From positions 1,971,948 through 2,035,947 of the forward strand of contig SCFE01000001.1 in assembly GCA_004352715.1 (NCBI GenBank): DNA of 64,000 nucleotides. Reading direction: 5' to 3'. Numbering within the stretch: position 1 is the first letter of the stretch; each line of letters begins with the position of its first letter. Shown piece after piece: positions 41,501-52,672 of the stretch. The stretch is from Hofstenia miamia (Eukaryota > Xenacoelomorpha > Acoela). Made by a program: the position numbers and the translations under genes. Below the pieces are notes generated by a model that worked only from the letters and a program-made list of their open reading frames with translations, had not been told where the DNA came from and made no database searches.

Positions 41501-41806
41501 CCAACAATATTTACTGACTGTCACATACCATAAACGGTGTCTTTTGCTCCAAAAACTCATTACATGCATAGTTATTATAAATTATAAGTAATCTCCCAAT
41601 CACATTAATAATTAACACAAACCGCGGAAATATCAGTGATCATAAACTAGAATTAAAGCAATTTAAATTTCATAAAATCAAGGTTTTACTGCACAGGAGA
41701 TAGGGATTAAAATTTAAGGCTCACCACAACTACACTCCTTGAGGCGTCTGCTACATGGATCACCGGAGATTTGTAGCACGGTGCTATCTTGACAGCGGTA
41801 TGTTTT
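35579..41806 (-). CDS. MTR: Methionine synthase (cobalamin-dependent), three internal exons
   Basis: Minus-strand exons: a 41806-41725 ([20 protein letters not shown], end of the cobalamin-binding module), b 37480-37153 (begins [56 protein letters not shown]), c 35766-35579 ([36 protein letters not shown], ends FGLRQQ). Intron phases are 0 between a and b and 1 between b and c, and all boundaries are GT-AG. The Asp of FIDWKPFF corresponds to the E. coli MetH activation-domain AdoMet contact D946. Exon c ends in phase 0 at a gtacgc donor, and the next part of the protein is exon d at 2983 on the opposite strand. Earlier exons (barrels and most of the B12 module) were not found in the window. 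The intron between a and b holds hAT-type MITEs. Confidence 0.93.
37731..39240. mobile_element. Probable outer hAT-type element in the MTR intron, interrupted by another
   Basis: Begins cagagatggaagcaggtcgg, with repeated ccggtc/ggatcggtc motifs. Similar gatcaaaaccggtac sequence reappears at 39226 on the far side of the inner element at 37975-39207. Its right terminus is not clear, so extent and class are tentative. Confidence 0.4.
37975..39207. mobile_element. hAT-type non-autonomous element with 8-bp target duplication
   Basis: Starts caaagatggaatc and ends in the inverted ggattccaactcta. It is flanked by gatgaaac (37967-37974) and ggtgaaac (39208-39215), 7 of 8 matching. 1233 bp, with subterminal tcggatc repeats and no transposase. 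It is nested in the element starting at 37731 and lies in the methionine synthase intron. Confidence 0.72.
39858..40202. mobile_element. Short hAT-type MITE with 18-bp inverted ends
   Basis: 345 bp, starting cagacttgtcaacgagcc and ending in the inverted form of ctgatttgtcaacgagcc. Flanks tattttca (39850-39857) and tattgtca (40203-40210) match at 7 of 8 as a target duplication. Interior gttcggctc motifs. The preceding 39580-39840 carries cgggta/ggtcggg motifs of another decayed repeat. Confidence 0.72.
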
Positions 41807-43689
41807 CTAAAAAAATCTCATTAGTAAATTGTTAAAAAACAAACTTTCGAAGATTTCAACCATAATTTTTCTTAAAATATACAATTTTATCATTCCATAA
41901 ACAGATAATTCTGTTTGAAACTATAAAATTTAGTGAAGGCTACCTGCGCTAGGCCTATCTAAGTGCGCTCCTATAGATAAATATATATGTTATCTTCCAA
42001 CCGATTAATCAGTTACTTGCAAATGTATTTCAGAAAAAGATTTATCTAAATCTGATAAGCAATCTAATGAAAGTAAAAAATAAATGAGTTGACACGAACT
42101 GCTTTTTAAATTTCAAATTAATAAACAACTATTTAGCTATTTCGCAAATTTATATTGCCAATAAAACTAAAAAACGGGCCTTTGAAAACGAATCGATCTT
42201 GAACGTTCATGTACATTGTAAGTTCATTTACGAAACTTTTCGCAATAAGTTGGATGTGGAAAACATTGTTGATATATAAGAATACACAAAATGTTGTGTT
42301 AAGTTGAATTCCTGTTTAGTGCAAGTTTGTCAGGCAGCTTAATTGAATTCAGATGAAACATACCTCTATTTTTTCTTAGCTTATATTATAAATATCAATT
42401 AAAATTTAAAAATATTTAAATAATAATTAAAAATAGTGCGCTAGAAATCCAGGCTTTTTAATCAGAAAATGCGATCCGAACTAGTTTCCATGAGTAATTA
42501 AATCCAAAAATGGAAAGAAAACCATAACAAAACAGTCTTTAAATAGTTTTTTATTACTAATTTAAATTTAGATTAAACTGGAAACTTTGCATAAGATTAA
42601 AACAATCAGCTGAAAACTGAAGCTTGAATGCGGTTTCTCATGGTAATCTTTCATTGCAGTGAAATAACGAAAGTATATTTTTGAACATTACAACGTTTGA
42701 AACATCATTTGGTGTTGATTCATCGCAATAAAAATTTTCAAAATCTTTCCAAGATTTTCTTAGTAAAGGCTCCAACAGAGATTTTCATTCTTGATTTACA
42801 TAAATTTCCAGAAGATTAAAAAAATGTGTTTGCACAATAATAAATTGTGTGAAATTGTTCAAAATAAATTACTAAAAAATTACAAAAATGATTGATATCA
42901 GTTTTTTTAAAAAAGTTAATTTGATAGTAATTGTACAGATTATGTTTATGAAGACATTAAGTAATGTGATCAAAGTAAGGTTATGAGCAAGAGTCAAGTG
43001 CTGAATATCAACGTGATGTAGAAAAAATGGTGCAATAATTTCAACATGAACGCTGAATGAAACTTCTAGTTGCTTATCGACTTCGATCTTATTACTGTCA
43101 TGTAACCTCGAGAACAGCATTGACCGTGGTACAAACAAAATTTGGCTTATATTGTATGTTGTCGAAAATGAAATCTCACTCAAGTTACTGATACATGAGA
43201 AATATTAATAAACAGTGCTGATACGATGAGTCTATAAACAAGCCCTTCCTCAGATTTCTCAAGAAAGTCATACAATGGGCTACCCAACAACGTTTGTTAT
43301 TGAAGGATGACAATAGCTGCTCCAAAATCGAAAAAAATCAGAAATTGGGAAGAAAGAAGAAACGATCAAGTAATATCAGTTAGATGAGATGAGGGGATAA
43401 CATTTTAGAATTTTTCATTAACGCTATTAGTCAAGACTATTTTGCGATATGTTAACAAATAACATTATTCTATGATGTTTTCTAGCATATTCATCAATGG
43501 TATACAGTTAACCCTCAAGTAACCGTCCTGTCGGGTTTCATTTCATTTTTGCTGCAACAAATGGTTTTGAAAGAAAAATATGTAATCTCGCTTATCCTTC
43601 GACCTCGCATTTTGCCAACATGTGGCTAAACCCGAACACTGAGGATAGTAGGGAGCTTACTGCTACAAATAATTCAATGTCATTATTTA
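41807..43689. other. Non-coding DNA upstream of MTR exon a, probably intron
   Basis: The preceding methionine synthase exon should lie on the minus strand beyond 41806, but I find no match to the expected end of the cobalamin-binding module here. Only AT-rich sequence is seen. The open frame at 42872-43183 shows no family resemblance. Confidence 0.5.
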
Positions 43690-44148
43690 GAGAGAGAGAA
43701 AAAAATTTATTACAACTCGCAACCCTTGGGTTGAATAATAGTGTAAAGGGATAAAAACAGATACGAAACAATATAAATACATGAAAACGTTTAGTTATAG
43801 TTCATTGTGAAGGAGCGTTGGATTTCAGCATATGCGAATGATTTCTGCTTTCGCGCTGTTCTCGAGAGATCTTCGAAGCGTCTTGGTTCACGTAAATCGT
43901 ATTCTAGTAAGCGAGTGGGTGGAACCAAATAACTCAGTGGGTGATTTGCGTTCATAACGATATCTTTCCATAGGTGCTGGTAGATATGTTCGCGCCTATT
44001 GAACAGGGTATCGCAATTGAGTTTCTCACATGCGTATTCATATGAATGCGAAAAGCACGTCGTTGTATACTTTCCAGTTTGTCACGCTGAGCCATTGTGA
44101 GAGCATGGTGTCATACAGGAGCCCAATATTCAAGTGTGGATCGTACTA

Positions 44149-45452
44149 GGTTGAGTTGAAATGATTTGGACTGTACAAGTAAAACACAGAAATTTATTAA
44201 AATGTTTAAATAACTACACAATTATGTTACATAGTCTCCTTCAGCTTCAATGACGGCCTGACAGTGGTCTCGGAGATTCTCGAGCTGCTGAAACAGTTCA
44301 TCTTCTGGTAATGACCTTACTACCCGCTGCATACAGTCCTTCACGTCTTCATGGCCCGTGAAATCATATCCTTTAAGCTGGTTTTTAATTTTTCTGAAAA
44401 GGAATCGGTCACAGAGGTTTAGATCTGGACTATAAGCAGGCTGCTTTACCGGCTGGATACCCCTGCAGGTCAGAAAGGCCTGTGTATCATTTGCAGAATG
44501 GGGCCTCGCATTGTCCCACATAAGCAGAAGCTCCCCTAACTTGATTTTGTTCTTCTTGAGGTTATTGAATCGGTGTCCAGTGTCCTTCAGGTACTGAATC
44601 ATTACGTTCCTGTCTGCAGTCACCCCTGGGGGTAAAATAGATACTGAGAAACGCTTTGGGCGGCATGTAAAGCCCACTAGGGCCATAGTCTTTCTCGAAG
44701 TAAGCTTCGGGCGGGGGGTGGTGGGTTTTTGAGCATCCTGGGCAATCCAAACTTCTCTCCGAGGCTTTGAGTCCCATAAAACCCATGTCTCATCCTGTAC
44801 AAACATGTGAGATCCAAGAAACTCAAATCCGTGTTCATCGAATAGCTGGATTAGAGCCCTGCAGCAGTTCACTCTTTCGACCTTGTTCCTTGTAGTCAGC
44901 TGGTGAGGTACCCAGACGCTGAGAACATTTTTGAACTTAAGATCCTCTCTTAGAATCTTTAAAATTGCTGTCTGTGGCAGAGACAGCTCTGCAGATACTT
45001 CATATGTACTTAACCGGGGGTTCTGATCAATAAGTTCCCGCACACGGGAGATGTTCTCTGACGTCCTCGTCTCCCGAGGCCGTCCTGAAGAGGTTCTCTT
45101 CTCAAGGGTAAAACTCCCCTTCTCCATCGCTTCCACCCAGCCAAAAACAGTGCTACGGCCAGGAGAGACATCAGGGAAAGTGGAAAATAAATCGCTGAAA
45201 ATCTCAGTGGCTGTCTTCCCCATCCTCCACCTAATGAAAGCATAAGACCGAAAATCAGGAATATTCGCCATGCAGCAGAGGTACACGGAACGTAGAAGAA
45301 ATGAGTTGTGCAAGCTGGTGTTTATTATTTACAAGTTATGATAAGCCTTATCAGTACAAACAAAGCGTGAGAAAACAGATGTTGTTGGAGATTTTGAGCT
45401 GAAATGTAAACCTTATGAGATAAGGGGCAGTCCAGATCATTTTGACTTGGAC
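44149..45452 (-). mobile_element. mariner-A, structurally complete mariner transposon
   Basis: 1304 bp, the usual size of a mariner. TA dinucleotides flank it at 44147-44148 and 45453-45454. Directly inside each TA are imperfect inverted terminal repeats of about 25 bp whose inner halves match best (aatgatttggactg at the left, aatgatctggactg as the complement of the right); mismatches are mainly transitions. Removing the element and one TA rejoins the host LINE in frame. Confidence 0.88.
44222..45271 (-). CDS. Mariner transposase, intact frame (mariner-A)
   Basis: 349 aa from MANIPDFRSYAF to EAEGDYVT; the frame is open 14 codons further upstream. Cut-and-paste DNA transposase acting at the inverted repeats. 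N-terminal helix-turn-helix DNA-binding region (GRSTVFGWVEAMEKGSF, then GRPRETRT), the mariner motif WVPHQL, and the DDE/D catalytic core: first Asp in VQDETWV, second in LMWDNARPHS, third in YSPDLNLCD. I count exactly 34 residues between the second and third Asp, which is D,D34D as in true mariners. No stop or frameshift. A full-length frame between recognisable terminal repeats means the copy is young and could encode an active enzyme. Its GC content is clearly higher than the surrounding DNA. Confidence 0.93.
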   Translation of the reverse strand: MANIPDFRSYAFIRWRMGKTATEIFSDLFSTFPDVSPGRSTVFGWVEAMEKGSFTLEKRTSSGRPRETRTSENISRVRELIDQNPRLSTYEVSAELSLPQTAILKILREDLKFKNVLSVWVPHQLTTRNKVERVNCCRALIQLFDEHGFEFLGSHMFVQDETWVLWDSKPRREVWIAQDAQKPTTPRPKLTSRKTMALVGFTCRPKRFSVSILPPGVTADRNVMIQYLKDTGHRFNNLKKNKIKLGELLLMWDNARPHSANDTQAFLTCRGIQPVKQPAYSPDLNLCDRFLFRKIKNQLKGYDFTGHEDVKDCMQRVVRSLPEDELFQQLENLRDHCQAVIEAEGDYVT

Positions 45453-48400
45453 TAATATCAACGCAAAGAATATTTGGCATAAATCATTCACTGGCAGCCC
45501 ACTGCGCTTTAACAAATGGATGAAATGCAGCCTCTTACTACATTTAGTCACCGTCTCATTTATGTGCTCATTCCATTTTAGATTGCGTTGGATCGTTATT
45601 CCAAGAAGTTTTGCCGATGGGACTTGGTTTATGTGTACTCCATCTAGTATTAATTCAGGTGGTTGATCAATCGATGATACTGGAAATAGGGTGATTTCTT
45701 TGGTCTTTTTGTGGTTAAGTTTCATTAATGCATCGTCGACCCAGCGTTTCACGTTGCTTATTAGTTCGATGGCGCACGACGGTGTGTTTCGAGAGCAATT
45801 TTCCCATGCAGTCGTATCATCAACATACTTGATCCTGTTGGGAAAATGGCGGAGAAGCGAATCTACAAAAAGCACAAACAGCCACGGTCCCAGTTTAGTT
45901 CCCTGTGGAACTCCGGCGTAGACATAGAACCGCTGGGGAGTTTGACACGTTGTCGACGTCCAGATAGGAAAGAAATTAACCAATTTATCGTGTACTTGTT
46001 CACCCCTAGCAACCTTAGTCTATCGATGAGTAGGGGATGACTAATTAGGTCAAAAGCTTTAATGAAATCAAATAAAAAGACGCGAATGTACGACCCTTGT
46101 TGCTCTATGACATCTATCCATTTGTGCGTTATATCCAGAAGTGCTAAGGATCTAAATTTTTGGAAATTCTTCCTATAAGTTTCTTTTCAAGAATTAAACT
46201 TTCGGTAATTTTTTGACACTGAATGGGTAAGCGCAATCGGTCGTACATCAGAGATTGGTGACTTTATTGGTCTAACCTTCGGCAAGCAGGAAATATTCGC
46301 ACTAGTAAAGGGAGAAGCATCGCATGAGATGAAGGATGAATTGAGCAGCCAAGATATTGGAAGGACCAGTTCACAGCTGTATTCTCGCAGTATCCAATTC
46401 AGAATCTCATTGCCAAGATGCTCTGGACCAGATTACTTTTTCACGTCGAAAGAATTTAACAGTTGGTATATTTCATATTCCGAAGTTCGTAACGGGGAAT
46501 CATCTGTTTGTTGAATAGTAACAAAGTCTATGTCAGATAACGTCGTATAATCAGCTGATATTTCAGTGAGTTTCGTGTTAATGAGGTTGGCCAGCTGTTA
46601 CTCGTCTATTTCAGGAGGGCATCCATCTACAAGTAGAGTTCTTGGATTTCCGGTTGGGTGTATTCCACATAAATTCTTAACTTCTTCCACCATGTAACGG
46701 GTTTCGATTTCTTAAGCTCATCAATTTTGTTGTTAAAAAAATCTTCCACGATTCTTCAATGTGGCGTTTAACGCTATTTCTCAGGGTCTTGAATAAGCGG
46801 AAATTTCCGGAAATGCGAGCTTTTTGGCGTTTCCTTATAAGCTTGAGAGTGTACGGCGTTACCCATGGTTTATGATTCGGAAAGACTTTCTTCTTTTTAT
46901 ATGGAAAGCATAAGGCAATATTATCGTTAACGGTTTGTGAAAAATATTCCCATTGGTCACGAAAGGGCTGTCTATTATCGAAACATGGTGCCCAATCAGT
47001 TGCGCTAATGACTCTACCAAACAAACAACGATTTGCAGCAGATTTTTGTTTTAGTGTGACCACCTTACCTTTGGGTCTCACATAGTGCGATTTAACAAAT
47101 ACCGAGGAAGCTCTGCATCCTCCAACGCTTGGAAAGCATTCGGCTTCTTGGAAGAGACTTTGTAAAGATTTTGTCAAATGTATTATGTCCGTGTGCCGAA
47201 AATGTAACCAATTGGACTAGCTGAAATTGTCACGTTAAGCAACTTAATCCAAGTTGATTAAAGTCACCTGCGATGATAAGAACGTTATTTGGCGTATCAG
47301 AATAAATTTGTTCGCAAACGGCTCTGAGATACGATTTCATATACCGATCATCGTCCGAATTCCAATGTGGATGATAATCAACACCGCATACATAATTATT
47401 CCGCGCGGCGACCTTGTCATGCGTAGAATCACCCACAAGACTTCAACGTTTGTAGATATATCAGAACATCGCGGAGTAAAAATCGAATATGAAATATCAC
47501 TCTTTATTTGGATCATGATTCCACCAACCAATCTGTCCGCTGATGACTTTGTTCGATCGTTTCTGTGAGTAAAGTAAATTAAGTGTATTAAATCCATATT
47601 CTTTGATTCTCATCTTAAGAATTTTTGTTATAATTGGAAACATTTATTTGAGGATGAAATAGTGTTAGGGCGTTGGGTTAAAATATGTGGAACATATTTC
47701 ATAACAATTACCAAATGATAAATAACTGATCAACACCAACGATAAATACCCATCACCACTAAAGTGATCACAAATGACCTATGTTTACTTGTGCACAAAG
47801 ATAATAATAAAAATGTAAAAAGCAATTGTTCGTATGAAACAGAATGAAACATCGCTCCAGGAAGTGTATTTGGGTTTTTGCATTCATTCATTTAACACTG
47901 ATCCTGCTAAACATGCATTTTTTACTATAACAATCCGAAATAATTCACACAAAAAAAACTAAAAATGTGTGTCTTCCGGCTTGGGGATTTTGAAGAGAAA
48001 CTGAAAATAAACAAATATGCTTAATTTTTTTCGAAAAAATAGATACATTGGCATACGAACACTAAGGAAAAAATGTGAGTTTAATTTTGTAGTTGCCTGT
48101 GAATATTGAACTAATGAATCGCGTCTGGGGTATTAGGAGGCAAATTCACTTCAGAAAAAGCGTCAACTTTGAATTATATTACAGATACCCGATGTTCACC
48201 AGTAATATTGTCCACCGGGTACGAACCACCCGGAAAATACTAGACTATACAGACATTAATTATCACGACGTGACATATCACCTCAGAGGCATATATTTAT
48301 TTTTTAATGCATCAGTCAAAGAAACATTAGCCTTTATGAGAAAAATAAAAGCAAGTCAATCATTTCATTTTAATGCCAAATATTCCGAACTGTTTTGCAC

Positions 48401-49053
48401 AAGCGTATGCAGTAGTTGTACATTTTAATGTATCTTTTATCGAAGCTTGCTATTTTAAGAAGAAAACTAGCGCTACAAACAAGTTGGAGGGAACCGAAAA
48501 TTGTTTTTACTAAATTAACAAGTGTGACAAAGAGATGAATTTAAACAAAAAACTGTCTACAAAACACTCATCATAATGACGCGACAGTTCATAAAGAAAT
48601 CACCGCTTTGATAAATTACAGGCAACAGCGCTTTCGGGAAAACTAACCTACTGCGCAATTAACCATTTTCAGTATTTGTCCATAAATCAATTGCTACGGA
48701 AAACTACAAATGAGATATATTTACACATACACAATCTTTCTATCAATAGCTCCAATATAAGATAGAGGCTGCAAAATAGGGTACTACTAAGGGATCATTC
48801 AAACCAATGGAATTCACTAATTCCGATGCAATCAGATTAAATATTTCAGTGGCACTGACACTAACATGGTGACGAATATTTTGTCCAAAACAGAAGTTAT
48901 GCCGGGTAATCATATGGTACGATGGAAACAGTAAATTTCGTGGGAATTGAATGGGACAAGACTGGGATCAATAAAATCTAGTCAAGCAGAACACTACCAT
49001 AAGAGCGGTTATTTTTTGGTCCAACCTGCGCCGCACCAAACCAAAATTGACAA

Positions 49054-49139
49054 GACCTGCCCCGGACAACAGCACAAGTAGTTTTTCAAAAATCGAGACC
49101 TGCCCCGGACAACAGCACAAGTAGTTTTTCAAAAATCGA
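49054..49139. repeat. 43-bp tandem duplication
   Basis: Two identical adjacent 43-base units beginning gacctgccccggacaacagc. GC-richer than its surroundings. No function apparent. Confidence 0.92.
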
Positions 49140-49752
49140 ACAATAATTTGTTTCAACTTTTCATGGTTTCATGAAAAAAATTTAAAAGCTAATAACTCAC
49201 AAACTAAAAGAGATATTCTAAAATAAAAGAACCCCCTAATAAAACAGCTTCCTCTTTAAGACAGTGCCTAGCCGCGGACCCATTAAAGAGCTGCTTTGCT
49301 CGGCGACACCGTTACTCCTGATTGTCTGATAAATACTAGATATGAGAAGAATCTTAATGTTTTCTAGAAAATAGGAAATTTCATTAAAAAAATAGTTGAT
49401 ATTTTCAAGTGCTTCAGGCACAGGAATACACCTTAATACAAAAAGTTCGACAATAGATGTGTCATTATCCCATGATTTCCTATACGCTTCCCACCAATGT
49501 TAACCTTAAACAGCCTAGCGTCCATTAAAAAGGTCGAATCGTTTTTCCACACTTACAAATAATTTTAAAATCGTGAGGCATGAACAGATCTATTGAAGAA
49601 CATACCTTAAGACAATGTTGAAATTTTTATTAAAGCGCATTGTTGTGGTTGAAGTTGTTGAAAAGATTAACAATATTTCTTCGAAAATGTCGAATCTTTG
49701 AAACATATTTAAAATTCTCCATACCATGTTCATGTATTTATAAAGTTTTCAG

Positions 49753-49913
49753 CCCACGGAAGCAACAAAGAAATTGGACTGTTTCTTAACATATGCAAAG
49801 ATATCCCAAACCCATTAAGACGTGCCGTGCGCAAGTTAAAAGCCGCAACGGTACAGCCCGATGGAACAGAACCGTTTCGCGAATTTAGAGCAAAAAGAAA
49901 GAGGATACTCTGA
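49753..49913 (+). CDS. Exon-like open segment, unrecognised
   Basis: A ttttcag acceptor-like sequence precedes a 52-codon frame ending in TGA. It begins HGSNKEIGLFLNICKDIP and contains LRRAVRKLKAATVQPDGTEP and FREFRAKRKRIL. Codon use is richer in GC and amino-acid composition more protein-like than its surroundings. No 5' exon was identified. It could be a terminal exon, a transposon fragment or chance; the minus strand is also open here. Confidence 0.25.
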
Positions 49914-50186
49914 TCTATCACGTGGTGTTTCTGATTGAGCTTAGCGTTAATATTTTTGAACTATAACCGCTTAAAAATGTTTAGTGGGATCATGAAAATG
50001 TTTCAAAAGTCCTCGGAGATGACTAAAATTAAATGTTTTAAAGTGTATTAGTCTCCTTTGAAGCCTACTGGCCGCATTTACATTCAGAAACCAATAATCA
50101 TTTTCTATTACATCGTCTATTACATGTAAACTTCTTCAGATCGTTCATTTGATAAAAAAAATTTAACTACAGACACAGACAGATCC

Positions 50187-52634
50187 ATGAGGAGATTTTT
50201 AAAGTTACAGGCCATGGTCAGGGTAAAGACTCTAACCTGGATTAAATGTACAATCTAAAATGTACAAGAAAATACTTTGTACAAAATCCTAAGACGGATA
50301 TTAAATGTACATTCTGATATTACACATTTCCATTACTTTGTATAAGAACAAAGCATTTTCGTGAAAATTTTTTAGTTCATTCCAAAAATGTTTTCTCCAA
50401 TTCCATAACACATGGACTATTAAAAAAGCTTTGCAATACTGATTATAATTTGTATTTTGGATATGATTTTTTTGCACTACATAATTTCTTATTAGTTCCA
50501 ATCCGATATATATTAAAGACAAAAGTAAAATATCGAAGAGTTGCAAATCATTGCAAAGCAGAATATGTAGGTTAAAACTCTGATGCAAACTATTCCAGAA
50601 ACCATTCCTAAGCAACTACAAAAATGGTGATAATTGATATCTGCATTAGCAATGTGCGAGTACGGGTACACTTTGAATTGGAAAATGTATTTTTAAATAA
50701 GATTTCTTTCAAAAACAAATTCTAAATAAAATGGTGTAAAAATTTTATACACAATCAAGTGAATTTTGTTCAAAACGGGTATGCGTGGGTAAGAGTAAAA
50801 CATTTTTTTAACGGGCATTAGCTAAGGGCATTAAAATAGATTAACCAGCACATCACTAATCTGCAGGTCTCGAGGATTAAGCTAAAAGGGAATTAAAAAT
50901 TGAAATGAAAATAGTGGGTGGGTTTCCGCTTGTTTTTTCATTGCCTAGGAAGCACAAAATGTTCCCATCATCACACAAATATTCTGAAATCCAAATGTTC
51001 ATGGCTCCAGAACTATTTACAAAGACAAGCGTTATAAATAATGACACTCGTCAACTCTGTTTTCTGCACACATTAAATAAATAATTTTATCATTGCAATC
51101 AATTCTTAACTAATATTCATGCACAGGAAGTAAACTACTTAATGATTCTCCAAGATGTGTACTTACTCTATATATCAGAAAATAATGTTTTCCCAATTTG
51201 CAGAAAAGACCGTTTTCCACAATGAAAGAGAACAAAGCAGAATAAATATAACCGTATAACAATTAGTTTCATTTACACATTATACGAAGAAAAACTTTCA
51301 ATGAGCACAGTACCAAAAATTTACATATTCATCGCTCTAAAATTATTTCATGTAACTTTGGTCAGTTTTTTCAGGTGATTGTAGGATAAGGTAAACAATA
51401 TAGTTTACAGCAGCTCCTTAAATTATTGATATTGTTCACTCATTAATGAATCGCAAGTTGATGTTAACCTTTTTAAATTTGCCTATTTTCATTTTTCATA
51501 AATCATTCAAAAAGCGGAATTTAACTTTCAAATTTATAATTGACTATAATAAGTTAAATCAAATTTAAAAATTATTCATGAATATTAATAGATCTCAAAA
51601 TAAATTACTAAATGGCTAGTAATTAAAGATAATAAACTTTTAGATTAAAAAAGACTTCAAAATCCAATTATAACAACTATGTCTTAATACATGTGATTCT
51701 GAGATCAAATTAGAATTGTAAAAACAGAATACTGTAACATTTTAGCAAAATGCGTTTATGGTAATTTTTTAAATTCTTCTTGAACAATAACTGTAGATAT
51801 TGATATTATACCTCACTCATCAATAATAAATCAGGTCCGGAAATTCGCTTTAAAAATGGAATTTCTTGTGGCCCCAAGTGTCCCCTCAATGACAACGGTA
51901 TTGGTTTGCCTTTATTATGTGGCTCTAGCGGATTTTGAATATATTTATTAGTTCGTGAACTATTAACGTTTAAACAATTTTGAAGAAAAAGATTAAAAAA
52001 ACCGTTTGGTTTACATAGGTCTCTGTGCACTTACATCAAATCTTTGCTTCTTAGCTAGAATTTATTAATGTCAAAATCGAGATAAATATATGCATATATT
52101 ATTATTTCGAAACCCATGAAGAAATTAGATATGTGAAGAACAAGCCTTTCTCATACTTGTTATCAAACGCATTACGTCAACATCTGTTCGGATATGTTAC
52201 ATGTACATCGAAATAAATATAGTTATTGCTGTTAGCCAATTGTCGCACCAGTGTAAACACATATCTATCCTTTGAATTGAGTAGTGAAGTCAATGATTCC
52301 GATTAGTTAAATGGATATGTTAACATGCTGACCCAGGATATAATTCATGTCGAAAATAAGTAGGTCTGAACCAGATAAATCTTTACCATAGTTGTGTTAA
52401 TAAAACAATTGACAAAAGGTAACCGCTAAATTTAAAAAAATCAAAACAACGTTTGCTAAGACAAATTAACTGATCAAAACGACTCACATCACATTATATT
52501 ATTTCATCTATCATATATGTCTATATTTCTATATCCTGGCGGTAATTAATTTAGCTCCAATTATGAACGTAATATACAGAAAAATTTTTCATTTAGATTT
52601 ATTAAAAAATTTTGGTATATGCATTACTTACTTC

Positions 52635-52670
<36 letters not shown>
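50187..52670 (-). repeat. Arm A of a large inverted repeat
   Basis: About 2.48 kb whose reverse complement matches 57065-59372 closely across almost its whole length. Ends in (TA)n at 52638-52670. Compared with arm B it carries about 180 extra bases near 51050-51230. Minus-strand open segments preserved in both arms: a 104-aa frame at 50301-50615 that is identical in both arms, and an exon-like block at 51812-51959 (see separate entry). Identity of the element is unknown. Confidence 0.9.
51812..51959 (-). other. Exon-like block in arm A (unrecognised)
   Basis: Minus-strand block between an aatag acceptor-like and a GAG|gtataa donor-like boundary. It reads EPHNKGKPIPLSLRGHLGPQ then EIPFLKRISGPDLLLMSE. 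The arm B counterpart (57776-57923) reads almost the same but has CGA changed to TGA near its start and Ser to Phe in KRISGP. I do not recognise the family. It may be a captured or duplicated host exon. Confidence 0.35.

Positions 52671-52672
<2 letters not shown>

Larger units (their letters stand above)
43690..47600 (-). mobile_element. L2/CR1-type LINE with endonuclease and reverse transcriptase, split by mariner-A
   Basis: Minus strand, 5' part first. Endonuclease remains near 47570-47230 (VLIIAGDFNQLGL, YHPHWNSDDDRYMKSYL). The linker at 47177-46677 contains WVTPYTLKLIRKRQKA. The reverse transcriptase includes RVFLFDFIKAFDLISHPLL near 46060, INWLISFLSGRRQRVKL near 45970, GVPQGTKLGPWLF near 45910, YVDDTT near 45825 and PSAKLLGITIQRNLKWNEHI near 45610. 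The C-terminal part resumes at 44146 (RSTLEYWAPV, QRDKLESIQRRAFRIHMN) and ends near 43800. The 3' tail near 43690-43720 ends in gagttgtaataaa and (TC)n. Frameshifts in the endonuclease and several stops make it defective. The 1304-bp mariner-A insertion lies inside the reverse transcriptase. Confidence 0.9.
47601..50186. other. Intergenic DNA with a short tandem duplication
   Basis: No firmly supported gene. It contains the 43-bp duplication at 49054-49139 and the exon-like segment at 49753-49913. The open frame at 48093-48428 shows no recognisable motif. Confidence 0.5.

Noticed and set aside
42872-43183. 103-aa minus-strand frame as an upstream MTR exon
   Set aside because: It does not resemble the cobalamin-binding module expected before exon a and has no usable phase or splice match.
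45010-45245. Additional frames overlapping the mariner-A transposase
   Set aside because: They are shadow frames of the GC-richer transposase coding sequence.
48093-48428. 111-aa plus-strand frame as a gene
   Set aside because: No recognisable motif, no conserved copy in the window and no convincing splice or start context.
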